The notes: generated by a model not told the origin, from the letters alone. A stretch of 64,000 nt of DNA from Sphingobium aromaticiconvertens (GCF_037154075.1 NZ_JBANRJ010000006.1:1-64000), one strand, 5' to 3'. Positions 18,126 through 27,256 are shown, numbered from the stretch's first letter. Translations and numbers: made by a program.

Positions 18126-19772
18126 GTGGTTTCAGGACTCACTGTAAGCGAGCGCCATTGGAGCATGGCAATCCTTGTCGTGCTCGCCGCCGTCGGATTG
18201 GCGATGGCGGCGGCAGGAGCCGGGCGCGCGGACCCGATGCAGGCGCACGGCTTCATCGTGCTGCTGTTCAGCCTCGGATTCCTGTGCGTGCTGTTGAACG
18301 GCTATTTCGCGCCCGAACCGTCCGAGACGCGGCTGGAAAGCTATTATGACGATCCAAGCAAGGCGGGAATCGTCATCGCCATGGCTTGGGCCGTGTTCGC
18401 GATGTTCATCGGCGACTGGGTAGCGTGGCTTCTCGCCTTCCCGGATTTGACCTTCGACGCCGCATGGTCAAGCTTCGGACGCTTGCGCCCCGTCCATACC
18501 ACCGGCATTATTTTCGGCTTTGGCGGCAACGCCCTGATCGCCACGTCCTTTCACGTCATGCAGCGCACGTCCCGCGCGCGCATGCCGGACCAGTTCAGTC
18601 CCTGGTTCGTGCTGATCGGCTACAACCTGTTCTGCCTCCTGGCGGTGACCGGCTATTTCATGGGCATCACCCAGTCGAAGGAATATGCGGAGCCCGAATG
18701 GTATGCCGATATCTGGCTGGTCATCGTCTGGGTGACATATCTTCTGCTCTATCTGCGCACGCTGGCGCGGCGCAAGGAACCGCACATCTACGTCGCCAAT
18801 TGGTACTATCTCGCGTTCATTCTGGTCGTCGCGATCCTGCACATCGTCAACAACCTTGCGGTTCCGGCGTCATTCGCCGGCGCGAAGAGCTATTCGGCCT
18901 TTTCTGGCGTGCAGGATGCGATGACGCAATGGTGGTACGGCCATAACGCCGTCGCCTTCTTCCTGACCGCCGGCTTCCTGGGCATGCTCTATTATTATCT
19001 GCCCAAGCGCGCTGGACGGCCGATCTATTCCTACCGCATGTCGATCATCGGCTTCTGGGGGATCACCTTCTTCTATATGTGGGCGGGTTCCCACCACCTG
19101 CACTACACCGCTTTGCCGCAATGGGTGCAGACGCTGGGCATGACCTTCTCGGTCATGCTGCTCGTGCCGTCCTGGATCGCAGCCGCCAATGCGCTGCTCA
19201 CACTCAACGGCGCCTGGCACAAGGTCCGCGACGATGCGACGCTGCGCTTCATGATGATGGCCGCGGTGTTCTACGGGCTCTCGACATTCGAGGGATCGTT
19301 CATGGCGATCCGCTCGGTCAACGCGCTGTCGCATTATACCGACTGGACGATCGGGCACGTCCATGCCGGCGCGATGGGCTGGGTCGCGCTCATCACCTTC
19401 GGGTCGATCTACGCCGTCGTCCCGTGGCTGTGGAAGCGCGAGCGCATGTATTCCCCCGCGCTTGTCGAGGTCCACTTCTGGCTCGCGCTCGCTGGAACCC
19501 TGATCTACGTTTTCGCAATGTGGAACTCAGGCATCATCCAGGGCCTGATGTGGCGGACCTACAACGACAGCGGCACGCTAACCTACTCGTTCCTCGACAG
19601 CATGGTGGCGATGCACCCCTATTACGTGGCGCGCGCGATCGGGGGCCTCCTCTTCCTGATCGGAGCGATCGTCGGCTGCTACAATATCTGGATGACGATC
19701 CGCCGGCCGTCGGGCGCACCCGCCCCCTCGGACGACGCCCCCCTCCCCGCCAACCTCCAGCCCGCGGAATAA
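18126..19772 (+). CDS. ccoN: cbb3-type cytochrome c oxidase subunit I
   Basis: A 548-residue heme-copper oxidase subunit. It has about 13 membrane segments with the expected ligands: RPVHTTGIIFGFGGNALI and TSFHVMQRT (low-spin heme region), WWYGHNAVAFFLT (CuB His and active-site Tyr region), GSHHLHYT (CuB His pair) and HVHAGAMGW (heme His). It reduces oxygen to water with high affinity and pumps protons at the inner membrane. The GTG at 18126 follows GGGGAGGG. It is the first gene of a ccoNOQP run with tight spacing, typical of microaerobic growth. Confidence 0.96.
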   Translation: MVSGLTVSERHWSMAILVVLAAVGLAMAAAGAGRADPMQAHGFIVLLFSLGFLCVLLNGYFAPEPSETRLESYYDDPSKAGIVIAMAWAVFAMFIGDWVAWLLAFPDLTFDAAWSSFGRLRPVHTTGIIFGFGGNALIATSFHVMQRTSRARMPDQFSPWFVLIGYNLFCLLAVTGYFMGITQSKEYAEPEWYADIWLVIVWVTYLLLYLRTLARRKEPHIYVANWYYLAFILVVAILHIVNNLAVPASFAGAKSYSAFSGVQDAMTQWWYGHNAVAFFLTAGFLGMLYYYLPKRAGRPIYSYRMSIIGFWGITFFYMWAGSHHLHYTALPQWVQTLGMTFSVMLLVPSWIAAANALLTLNGAWHKVRDDATLRFMMMAAVFYGLSTFEGSFMAIRSVNALSHYTDWTIGHVHAGAMGWVALITFGSIYAVVPWLWKRERMYSPALVEVHFWLALAGTLIYVFAMWNSGIIQGLMWRTYNDSGTLTYSFLDSMVAMHPYYVARAIGGLLFLIGAIVGCYNIWMTIRRPSGAPAPSDDAPLPANLQPAE

Positions 19773-19778
19773 GCGCCG

Positions 19779-20504
19779 ATGTTCGGAACCCATTACCGGA
19801 TTGAACGCAAGTCCATCGCGCTGGCCGTGGCGATCATGGTCGTCGCGAGCATCGGCGGGCTGATCGAGATCGCGCCGCTGTTCACCATCGACGATACGGT
19901 CGAGAGCGACCCCGACATGCGCGTCTATACGCCGCTGGAGCTTGCCGGCCGCAACATCTACATCCGCGAAGGCTGCTATGCCTGCCACTCGCAGATGATC
20001 CGCACCTTGCAGGACGAGGTCGAGCGCTATGGGCCTTACTCGCTCGCGGTCGAATCCCAATACGACCATCCGATGCTCTGGGGCTCAAAGCGAACGGGGC
20101 CTGACCTCGCGCGGATCGGGGGCAAATATTCGGACCAGTGGCACACAGCGCACCTTAAAAATCCGCGCGACGTCGTCCCCCAGTCGATCATGCCGCGCTA
20201 CAATTGGCTGAGCGAGAGCCAACTGCACGCCAAGCATCTCGGCGATGACCTGCGCGCACTCCGTGCCGTCGGCGTGCCCTATACCGATGAGATGATCGAG
20301 AATGCGCCGGCCGATGCGGTCGCGCAGGCCTCGCCCGATGACGATACGGCGGGTCTCGTCAAGCGTTACGGCGAGGCGACGCAGGTCCGCTCCTTTGATG
20401 GTGACAAGCGCACGATTTCCGAGATGGATGCGCTCGTCGCCTATCTCCAGATCCTCGGTAAACTCAGCGACGCCGCGCATCAGCCGCCGGCGCTGAAGGA
20501 GTAG
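19779..20504 (+). CDS. ccoO: cbb3-type cytochrome c oxidase subunit II
   Basis: A 241-residue mono-heme cytochrome c anchored by one N-terminal membrane segment (ALAVAIMVVASIGGLIEIAP). The heme site is EGCYACHSQ (about residue 66), and the segment KRTGPDLARIGGKYSDQWH with a later PRYNWL supplies the axial Met region. It passes electrons from CcoP to CcoN. It follows ccoN by 6 bases. Confidence 0.96.
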   Translation: MFGTHYRIERKSIALAVAIMVVASIGGLIEIAPLFTIDDTVESDPDMRVYTPLELAGRNIYIREGCYACHSQMIRTLQDEVERYGPYSLAVESQYDHPMLWGSKRTGPDLARIGGKYSDQWHTAHLKNPRDVVPQSIMPRYNWLSESQLHAKHLGDDLRALRAVGVPYTDEMIENAPADAVAQASPDDDTAGLVKRYGEATQVRSFDGDKRTISEMDALVAYLQILGKLSDAAHQPPALKE

Positions 20505-20511
20505 GGCTGAC

Positions 20512-20682
20512 ATGGATATCGAGCATCACACGCTGGTCGGCTTCGCCAAGTCCTTCGGCCTTCTCTATCTGCTCGCAATGGCGGCCGTCGCACTGCTCTA
20601 CGCCTGCTGGCCCGCCAACAAGAAGCGGTTCGACAAGGCGGCGCGCGACATCATCGAAGACGAGGACAAGCCGTGGCTGTAG
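20512..20682 (+). CDS. ccoQ: cbb3 oxidase small subunit CcoQ/FixQ
   Basis: A 56-residue protein starting MDIEHHTLVGFAKSFGLLYL, with one membrane helix (LAMAAVALLYACWP) and a charged tail KKRFDKAARDIIEDEDKPWL. This is the standard CcoQ layout, a stabilising subunit of the cbb3 complex. It ends inside the start of ccoP, overlapping it by ten bases. Confidence 0.93.
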   Translation: MDIEHHTLVGFAKSFGLLYLLAMAAVALLYACWPANKKRFDKAARDIIEDEDKPWL

Positions 20683-21551
20683 GTGAACGCGACCCCCATA
20701 GCGGGCACATGACCACCGGCCACGAGTGGAACGGGATCAAGGAACTCAACACCCCGGTCCCCAAGGCGGTCTGGCTTTCCCTTATCGTGACGGTGATCTT
20801 TTCGGTCGGCTACTGGATCCTCATGCCGGCATGGCCGCTGGGCAAGACCTATACGCGGGGCCTGCTCGATAACGATCAGAAGGAGATCGTCGCCAAGCGG
20901 GTCAGCGCGGCCGCGGAGGCGAGGCTCGGCTGGATGCGGCAGGTCGAGACTATGAGCTACGACCAGATCAAGGCCGATCCAAAGCTGATCGCCCATGTGC
21001 GTGAGGACGGCCATCGCTTGTTCGGTGATAATTGCGCAGCTTGTCACGGAATGAACGCGACGGGCAATCCCGGTTTCCCCAATCTCGTCGACGGGGATTG
21101 GCTGTGGGGCGGCTCTCCCGATGCAATCGCCCATACGATTGCCGTGGGCATCAACAGTCCGGCGAGCAAGGACACCCGCATCGGCCAGATGATGGCATTC
21201 GGCAAGGACGACATTCTCGACAATGATGCGGTTCTCGCGGTCACCGATTATGTGAAGACCTTGTCGGACCCGGCCTGGGCGAAAGGCAAGGCGGTGTCTG
21301 TCGCCCAAGGCCGGGAGGTTTTCGCCGTGAACTGCGTTATCTGCCACGGGGAGCAGGGACGCGGCAATCCAGAAGTCGGCGCACCGAACCTGACGGACCA
21401 GAACTGGGTCTATGGTGGCGACATCGGCGCGATCTACCAGACGATTCATGAGGGGCGACAGGGCGAGATGCCCGCCTGGGAGCATCGCCTGAACCCAGTC
21501 GATCGCAAGATCCTGACCGTCTACCTACTCGACAAAGGGCCCCAGCCATGA
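20673..21551 (+). CDS. ccoP: cbb3-type cytochrome c oxidase subunit III (di-heme)
   Basis: A 292-residue protein: an N-terminal FixP domain with one membrane segment (AVWLSLIVTVIFSVGYWILM) and two cytochrome c domains with CAACHG (about residue 122) and CVICHG (about residue 223). It feeds electrons from cytochrome c to the oxidase. The GTG at 20673 overlaps the end of ccoQ; the next in-frame ATG is at 20709. Confidence 0.95.
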   Translation: MAVGERDPHSGHMTTGHEWNGIKELNTPVPKAVWLSLIVTVIFSVGYWILMPAWPLGKTYTRGLLDNDQKEIVAKRVSAAAEARLGWMRQVETMSYDQIKADPKLIAHVREDGHRLFGDNCAACHGMNATGNPGFPNLVDGDWLWGGSPDAIAHTIAVGINSPASKDTRIGQMMAFGKDDILDNDAVLAVTDYVKTLSDPAWAKGKAVSVAQGREVFAVNCVICHGEQGRGNPEVGAPNLTDQNWVYGGDIGAIYQTIHEGRQGEMPAWEHRLNPVDRKILTVYLLDKGPQP

Positions 21552-21736
21552 GGCTCCCCCGTTCGCGCAGTTTCTATATCACGCTGGCGATTGCGGCGCT
21601 GGGCGTCATCCTGCTCGCGAACGCGCATCTGGTCTACGTCGCATCGACCTCGCAGCCCCAATGTGTTGTCCATGTGAAGTCTGACGGATCGGCGCATGCG
21701 GCAGGCGTGTTCGGTGCAGCCAAATCGTCATGCTGA
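21548..21736 (+). CDS. small membrane protein of unknown function in cco operon
   Basis: A 62-residue protein starting four bases before the ccoP stop (ATGA overlap). One membrane helix (FYITLAIAALGVILLANAHL) is followed by a short tail with Cys and His residues (SQPQCVVHVK and a terminal SSC). I do not recognise a named family. Its place, where many species have ccoG and ccoH, and its Cys/His-bearing tail suggest a part in oxidase assembly or copper delivery, which is only inference. Confidence 0.7.
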   Translation: MRLPRSRSFYITLAIAALGVILLANAHLVYVASTSQPQCVVHVKSDGSAHAAGVFGAAKSSC

Positions 21737-21751
21737 CCTGATCGGGAGAAG

Positions 21752-22537
21752 ATGATGACCACGATCCCGCCCGTCGTTCCACCGCTCCCGATCGAACAGC
21801 GCTATGCGCGCGACCTGGCGCCGGGTGCCCCGTTCGCGTGGTTGCGGGAGGGCTGGCGCGATCTTGTCACTCGCCCGGGGCCCAGCCTCCTCTACGGCAT
21901 CTTCGTCTTCCTGCTCTCGGCCGGCATCGTTGCCGGGCTGATCTGGCTCGCTTTGGATTATGCCCTGTTCCCTGCGATCGCCGGTTTCCTGGTCTTCGCC
22001 CCGGCGCTGGCGATCGGCCTCTATGACAAGAGCCGGGCGCTTGAACTCGGCGAACCGGTGTCGCTGCGGCACATGCTGCTACCTCATGCACGCGCCGGCG
22101 GGCAGGTCCTGTTCACAGGCGCTCTCCTGTGCGGGGTGATGCTGCTCTGGATGCGCGCGGCGGTGATCATCTACGCGCTGTTCTTCGGCGTCCGGCCATT
22201 TCCTGGCATCGATCACATCGCGCCGATGTTGTTCACCTCATCGACCGGGATCACCATGCTCGTCGTGGGAACGCTGGTTGGCGGCCTGTTCGCGGCATTC
22301 TCCTTCGCGATCTCTGCCTTCTCCATTCCCATGATGCTCGACAAGCGGGTGGACGCCTTGACCGCCATGGGCACAAGCTGGGCGCTGGTCTGGAACAATC
22401 TACCTGTCATGCTGATCTGGGGCACCCTCGTGCTTGCCTTGTTCCTGATATCGGCCGCGACAGGCTTTGTCGGACTGATCATCGTCTTCCCGTGGCTGGG
22501 CCATGCCACCTGGCACGCGTATCGCGCTGTCCGGTGA
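21752..22537 (+). CDS. DUF2189 family membrane protein
   Basis: A 261-residue integral membrane protein with six hydrophobic segments. WLREGWRDLVTRPGPSLLYGI near the N-terminus, FLVFAPALAIGLYDKSRALE and LDKRVDALTAMGTSW are typical of DUF2189. The family is found beside terminal oxidase genes, but its role is not established. It starts 15 bases after the small Cys-bearing protein and overlaps the ccoI frame by 35 bases. Confidence 0.9.
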   Translation: MMTTIPPVVPPLPIEQRYARDLAPGAPFAWLREGWRDLVTRPGPSLLYGIFVFLLSAGIVAGLIWLALDYALFPAIAGFLVFAPALAIGLYDKSRALELGEPVSLRHMLLPHARAGGQVLFTGALLCGVMLLWMRAAVIIYALFFGVRPFPGIDHIAPMLFTSSTGITMLVVGTLVGGLFAAFSFAISAFSIPMMLDKRVDALTAMGTSWALVWNNLPVMLIWGTLVLALFLISAATGFVGLIIVFPWLGHATWHAYRAVR

Positions 22538-24740
22538 CGTCGTGACCGGAGCGTTCGCCCTCACCCGGTTGTCGGCCGATGAGCTCATCCTCGCAAGCCG
22601 GGAGATCAATACCGGCCTGCGGCAGACGGATCTGTCGGTTCCCGGCATCAGCTGCGGTGGTTGCATTCGGAAGATCGAGGAGGCGCTGGGGGTGCTTCCG
22701 GGCGTCACGCGCGCGCGCGTCAACCTCTCGACCAAGCGGGTTGCGGTAGATTGGCGCGAGAATGAGGGGCCGCCCCCGCTCGGAGAAGCGCTCACCAGGC
22801 TCGGCTATGACGGCTTTCTTTACGAGACGCACGACGACGCGAAGGATCCGCAACTCGCGGCCCTGATCCGGGCGCTAGCAGTTGCGGGCTTCGCCGCGAT
22901 GAACATCATGGGGCTCTCGATATCGGTCTGGTCGGGAGCTGCGGGCGAGACCCGGGATCTGTTCCACTGGCTGTCCGCAGCGATTGCGCTGCCGACGCTC
23001 GCCTATTCGGGACGAGTGTTCTTCAAATCGGCATGGCAGGCGCTGCGCCATGGGCAGACAAACATGGACGTGCCGATATCGATCGGCGTGCTGCTCGCCT
23101 TTGCAATGAGCCTCTACGACACGATCTTGAGCCAGCCCCATGCCTATTTCGATGCGGCCGTGTCGTTGCTCTTCTTCCTGCTCATCGGGCGAACCCTCGA
23201 CTATGTGATGCGCGAGAAGACGCGATCCGCGGTAAAAGGGCTAGGTCGCCTCGCGGCCTACGGGGCCACCGTTGTAACCCCTGACGGCAGGCGAACCTAT
23301 CTGCCGACGGCAGAGCTTGAACCGGGTATGACGATCCTCCTTCGGGCCGGCGACCGCATCCCCGTCGATGCCGTCGTGCTCGAAGGCCGATCCGACATCG
23401 ATGCATCGCTGGCGACAGGCGAGAGCGTGCCGCAACCCGTCACTCCTGGCGCCAGCCTGCGCGCGGGAACGCTCAACCTGACCGGGCCGCTCACAATTCG
23501 CGCCGCCGCTGCATCGAGGGACAGCTTCCTCGCCGAGATGGTGCGGCTCATGGAGGCGGCAGAAGGCGGCCGCTCCCATTTCCGCCGTGTCGCGGACCGT
23601 GCGGCGCGCCTCTACGCACCCTTGGTCCACAGCGCGGCGCTTCTCAGCTTCCTGGGATGGATGCTGGCGGCGGGCGATTGGCATCACGCGGTGACCATCG
23701 CGGTTGCGGTCCTGATCATCACATGCCCCTGCGCCCTGGGGCTGGCGGTCCCGATGGTCCAGGTCGTGGCTGCGCGCGCGCTGTTCGAGCATGGCATCAT
23801 GGTGAAGGATGGCTCGGCGATGGAACGCCTGGTCGAGATCGATACGGTGATATTCGACAAGACGGGAACGCTGACCCGTGGGCGTCCCGGCCTTCGCCGC
23901 GACATTACCGTTGATGAAGCCCATCTCGCAATCGCGGCGCAAATCGGCGCGCACTCCCATCATCCTTACGCAAAGGCGCTGGCCGCGGCAGCCACCCCCG
24001 CCGACATTGCGTTCGATGCCGTCGCCGAACATGCCGGGCTCGGGCTTGAAGCCCGGATCGGCGAGGATGTCTGGCGGTTGGGACGCGGTGAATGGGCGCT
24101 CGGCCAGACTACCGTCCAGAGCTGTGCCGGCACCGTGCTGGCCTGCAACGGCAAGCTCGCGCAATCCTTCGCATTCGAGGACGAGCTACGCTCCGGCGCA
24201 GCTGCGACGATCTCCGCGCTTCGCAGCGGTGGTTACGCCCTCGAGATCATGTCGGGCGACACGCCGGCCGCCGTGATGCCGGTTGCAGAAGAGCTCGGGA
24301 TCGAGCGGGTCCAGGCAGGCCTCCTGCCTCATGAGAAAGCCGCTCACTTGCAAACGCTGGCCAAGACCGGACATAAGGCCTTGATGGTCGGTGACGGCCT
24401 GAACGATGCGCCTGCACTGGTCGCCGCCCATGTCTCGATCGCTCCCGGAAGCGCGGCCGATGTCGGCAGGCAGGCCGCCGACTTCGTCTTCCTCCGGTCC
24501 GATCTCGAAAGCGTCCCCTTCACCATCGGGATCGCGCGGAAAGCAGACCTGTTGATCCGCCAGAATTTCGCATTTGCAGCTCTCTACAATGTCGTCGCGC
24601 TGCCGGCCGCCATCGCCGGCTATGTCACGCCGCTGGTCGCCGCCCTGGCGATGTCAGGATCGTCAATCCTCGTCGTCGCGAATGCCTTGCGCCTCAACCC
24701 GCGCCTGGCACGCGGGGGGCGAACGGGCGACAGCATATGA
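22503..24740 (+). CDS. ccoI: copper-translocating P-type ATPase for cbb3 assembly (CcoI/FixI)
   Basis: A P1B-type ATPase of 745 residues. It has an N-terminal heavy-metal domain with CGGC (GISCGGCIRKIEEAL), a SLATGESVP actuator loop, the membrane CPC motif (ITCPCALGLAVPM), the phosphorylation site DKTGTLTRG, the HP motif in AHSHHPYAKAL, and VGDGLNDAPAL. It delivers copper for the CcoN CuB centre. The first ATG (22503) overlaps the DUF2189 gene; a GTG at 22542, five bases past that stop, is an alternative. Its stop overlaps the ccoS ATG. Confidence 0.93.
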   Translation: MPPGTRIALSGDVVTGAFALTRLSADELILASREINTGLRQTDLSVPGISCGGCIRKIEEALGVLPGVTRARVNLSTKRVAVDWRENEGPPPLGEALTRLGYDGFLYETHDDAKDPQLAALIRALAVAGFAAMNIMGLSISVWSGAAGETRDLFHWLSAAIALPTLAYSGRVFFKSAWQALRHGQTNMDVPISIGVLLAFAMSLYDTILSQPHAYFDAAVSLLFFLLIGRTLDYVMREKTRSAVKGLGRLAAYGATVVTPDGRRTYLPTAELEPGMTILLRAGDRIPVDAVVLEGRSDIDASLATGESVPQPVTPGASLRAGTLNLTGPLTIRAAAASRDSFLAEMVRLMEAAEGGRSHFRRVADRAARLYAPLVHSAALLSFLGWMLAAGDWHHAVTIAVAVLIITCPCALGLAVPMVQVVAARALFEHGIMVKDGSAMERLVEIDTVIFDKTGTLTRGRPGLRRDITVDEAHLAIAAQIGAHSHHPYAKALAAAATPADIAFDAVAEHAGLGLEARIGEDVWRLGRGEWALGQTTVQSCAGTVLACNGKLAQSFAFEDELRSGAAATISALRSGGYALEIMSGDTPAAVMPVAEELGIERVQAGLLPHEKAAHLQTLAKTGHKALMVGDGLNDAPALVAAHVSIAPGSAADVGRQAADFVFLRSDLESVPFTIGIARKADLLIRQNFAFAALYNVVALPAAIAGYVTPLVAALAMSGSSILVVANALRLNPRLARGGRTGDSI

Positions 24741-24886
24741 ACGTCCTGTGGTACTTGATCCCGATCTCGCTCGCTCTCGGCGCGCTGGGCCTCGCCCTGT
24801 TCTTCTGGGCGCTCAAGAGCGGGCAATATGAAGACGTCGCCGGCGCAGCGGAGCGCATCCTGAACGATGAGGATCGGCCGCTTTGA
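24737..24886 (+). CDS. ccoS: cbb3 oxidase maturation protein CcoS
   Basis: A 49-residue protein that starts MNVLWYLIPISLALGALGLA, with one membrane helix and a tail AAERILNDEDRPL. This matches CcoS/FixS, needed for cofactor insertion into cbb3 oxidase. The ATG overlaps the ccoI stop (ATGA). Confidence 0.92.
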   Translation: MNVLWYLIPISLALGALGLALFFWALKSGQYEDVAGAAERILNDEDRPL

Positions 24887-25046
24887 CAGCGACATGCGGA
24901 TAGCAACGCGAAGGAGGCGCGCGAACCATGTGTTCGTCGCTGTCCAGCTCGTGTGCATCGTGCGGATTGCAGCCGGGTTGATGGACGATTGGCTTGGATG
25001 GCGAGCGGTGGCAGCCACCGGATGGCTTATTGCCTTCCTTCCCTGA
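24867..25046 (+). CDS. possible small membrane protein after ccoS
   Basis: A 59-codon frame overlapping the ccoS end by 20 bases. It has a basic N-terminus and hydrophobic stretches (HVFVAVQLVCIVRIAAGL and WRAVAATGWLIAFLP). No family is recognised and no clear ribosome binding site is seen. It may be a real small membrane gene or chance; the hydrophobic layout is the only support. Confidence 0.3.
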   Translation: MRIGRFDSDMRIATRRRRANHVFVAVQLVCIVRIAAGLMDDWLGWRAVAATGWLIAFLP

Positions 25047-25212
25047 ATCCTTTGGACTGCGCGGATATATACATCACCTCGAATAGACGGACGGCCCGGC
25101 TAGCGCGCAATCTCACCGGCACGGCGCTCGGTCCACCGGGGGCAGGATCGAACTTAACATGTCTCCGGCATACCGGTATAGACGTTATTGATGTTCCTCT
25201 CAGGAGAGATGT

Positions 25213-25656
25213 GTGCGGCTCACCCGCTACACGGATTATTCGCTCAGGGTCTTGATCCACCTGGCGCTCAACGACGATCGCCTATGTTCGATCGGAGAGA
25301 TTTCGCGCACTTATGACGTATCCCACAACCACCTGATGAAGGTCGTGAACGCACTGGCGCATGATGGCTTTATTGAGACCGTGCGAGGCCGCGCAGGCGG
25401 CATGCGCCTTGCTCGGCCGGCGGATGCTATCACCGTCGGCGAGGTCGTCCGCAGGACCGAGGAAGGATTCCAGCTCGCGGATTGCTCTGGTTGCGCGCTG
25501 TCGCCGGCGTGTGGCCTGACGGGCGTCCTTGCCCGGGGAATGCAGGCGATGATGGCTGTATTCGACTCTTATTCGATCGCCGACCTGCTGACCGACAAGG
25601 ATACCATGCGCCGGTTGATCAATCGTGAGTCCCCGCTCGGTATCGGGATGCACTGA
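25213..25656 (+). CDS. Rrf2 family transcriptional regulator (NsrR-like)
   Basis: A 147-residue Rrf2 winged-helix protein: MRLTRYTDYSLRVLIHLAL at the start, recognition helix in VSHNHLMKVVNALAHDGFI, wing GRAGGMRLARP, and three Cys residues in DCSGCALSPACGL that fit an Fe-S ligand set. NsrR-type members sense nitric oxide and repress NO-detoxifying genes. The GTG start follows a strong AGGAGAG. With nnrS and the cbb3 cluster nearby, an NO- or oxygen-responsive role is plausible, but the target sites were not found. Confidence 0.88.
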   Translation: MRLTRYTDYSLRVLIHLALNDDRLCSIGEISRTYDVSHNHLMKVVNALAHDGFIETVRGRAGGMRLARPADAITVGEVVRRTEEGFQLADCSGCALSPACGLTGVLARGMQAMMAVFDSYSIADLLTDKDTMRRLINRESPLGIGMH

Positions 25657-25687
25657 AGGGATCCATCAGTCACCCGATCTCGAGCGG

Positions 25688-26338
25688 TCAGCTTTCCGAC
25701 TTCGCTCTTACGCGATCCCATCGATCCGCGTTTGCTTCAGCGCAGACCCGGTCCGCGAAATCCTGGACTTCGCGGAGGCGGGCAGCAGCTCGTTGCTCGC
25801 CCATGTTCTGGGTGATCGCGTCGAGATGAAGACGATAGGTGGCGTGCGCCCCGAATACCTCCGCAATGTAGGTGTCGAAGAGAGTGTGAAGTGCGCTCGG
25901 CACCCCCTTCTCATTCAGCCAGGGCGTGCTTGAAGAGGACGTGGAGATCTGCACCAGGCGGACATTTGCCAACGGCTTCGGATCGTCAGCCTCGGGTCCA
26001 AAGCCGATCCCGCTCCCAACGACACGCTCAAGGTAACCTTTGAGCATCGCCGGGGGCGTGCCGAACCATACCGGATAAACGAAGGTGAGAACGTCCAGTT
26101 GCTCAAGACGCTCCCGCTCCGCGATGTTCTGAGGCAGGGGGGTATAGCCCTCCTTTCCCGGCTGCTCATTGGCCCGCAACACCGGGTCGAAATTCTCACG
26201 GTAAAGATCACGCAAATCGCAGCTTTGATGGTGATGCTGGGCGCGCTCCTGCCAGCAGCGGGCGATCGCGCCGCAGAAGCTGTCCGGCTGTGGGTGCGAG
26301 AGAACCACAAGATGGTGGACGGGCAGAGGAGAACCCAT
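25688..26338 (-). CDS. NAD(P)H-dependent oxidoreductase, flavodoxin-like fold
   Basis: About 216 residues of the NQO1/MdaB flavodoxin-like family. HHLVVLSHPQPDSFCGAIA is the FMN/FAD phosphate region, LDVLTFVYPVWFGTPPAMLKGYLERV is the characteristic central motif, and GVPSALHTLFDTYIAEVFGA lies near the C-terminus. These enzymes reduce quinones by two electrons. The start at MGSPLPVHH (26338) is preferred to an upstream ATG, based on family N-termini. It is convergent with the Rrf2 gene. A second member of the family is at 51820-52383. Confidence 0.88.
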   Translation of the reverse strand: MGSPLPVHHLVVLSHPQPDSFCGAIARCWQERAQHHHQSCDLRDLYRENFDPVLRANEQPGKEGYTPLPQNIAERERLEQLDVLTFVYPVWFGTPPAMLKGYLERVVGSGIGFGPEADDPKPLANVRLVQISTSSSSTPWLNEKGVPSALHTLFDTYIAEVFGAHATYRLHLDAITQNMGEQRAAARLREVQDFADRVCAEANADRWDRVRAKSES

Positions 26339-26490
26339 CGTTCGGCTCCAACAGATCGTATTGAGGATCAAACTCCCGGCGAGGCAATGGGTTCTCAAAA
26401 TGCTTACATTGCGTTGCGAGAGAGCGACCGCGGGGATACTTCAGATCAGGCTGCCAAATGCATATCCAACCGATTCCAGATCTCGACCAA

Positions 26491-26662
26491 GGCGCGTCGT
26501 GAAGATAAAACCCGGTGCATAGCTGCGGATCACGTCAACGATCCGCTGATCGGCGGCGATATCGCTGCCCATGACGCCGATCGCCTTGGCGAGTGTTCTC
26601 TCGATAACCGACAGGCGCATCCCGAGCCCTCGGCCGGCGTGACCCGCCCAGTCGCAGGCCCT
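26491..26662 (-). pseudogene. internal fragment of 5-aminolevulinate synthase (hemA)
   Basis: On the minus strand about 57 codons match the middle of ALA synthase: [28 protein letters not shown] and [12 protein letters not shown] parallel the family GARGxG, VIxGTLAKAFGVxGGYIAA and IRSFAxGFIFTT. The segment around the PLP lysine (TLAKA) is present. Both the N-terminal half and the C-terminal third are missing, and the frame ends soon after in unrelated residues. It is a gene remnant, unlikely to be functional. Confidence 0.75.
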
Positions 26663-26680
26663 GGCCTCCCGTAGGATCAA

Positions 26681-27256
26681 TTAGCCGAAGGCCAGCGCGC
26701 CTTGCTGCGGTAGCTTGACGGCTGGCAAGGATCGGCCGGCCTGAAGCAGCTTTCGTACGATCGGCGATAGCGTGTAGACGGCCTGGCGTTGACCACCTCG
26801 ATTGTGATGATCGACGCAGTAGCCCTGATAATGACGGTGGAGCATGCCGGCGCGGACGAGGTCGGACACCGCGCGGCTGACATTGGTCTTGCCCGAGGCA
26901 CGAACCCGGGCGCGGACCTCGCTGTCAATCTCCCGCGCCGCCTCCTGGGGGTCTGCCGGCAATATCCCCGCGTCGGCCATTTCCTCGCGGACCCGGGCGG
27001 CAAGCGCCATCCTGCGAGGGTAGCCGCTTCCCATCGGGGCGAGCGCGTCACAAAGCCATTCCCGGATCGGGATCGCGGAACCGTCGTGAATGACCAGGGG
27101 GCCTGCGCTGCCATTGGGACCCGCGACCTTCGCGATTAGGTCGAGGATCATGTAGGCGTAGCGAGGCCGCGTCGAGCATTGCGCGAGCAGTTCTACGAGA
27201 CCGGGCATATCAAGCGGCCCGGCATCAAGATCGGCTTTAAGGCTGGTCTGGAGCAT
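26681..27256 (-). CDS. unknown protein with a C-terminal winged-helix-like region
   Basis: A 191-residue soluble protein (a longer frame starts at 27316). I do not recognise the family. Residues from about 115 on, with GKTNVSRAVSDLVRAGMLHR, HHNRGGQRQAVYTL and SPIVRKLLQAG, look like a winged helix: recognition helix, then a Gly/Arg-rich wing and a beta strand. The N-terminal part (PRYAYMILDLIAKVAG) is helical. A striking cluster of TGACA/TGTCA palindromes lies just upstream, so it may be an autoregulated DNA-binding protein. This is inference from sequence shape. Confidence 0.65.
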   Translation of the reverse strand: MLQTSLKADLDAGPLDMPGLVELLAQCSTRPRYAYMILDLIAKVAGPNGSAGPLVIHDGSAIPIREWLCDALAPMGSGYPRRMALAARVREEMADAGILPADPQEAAREIDSEVRARVRASGKTNVSRAVSDLVRAGMLHRHYQGYCVDHHNRGGQRQAVYTLSPIVRKLLQAGRSLPAVKLPQQGALAFG

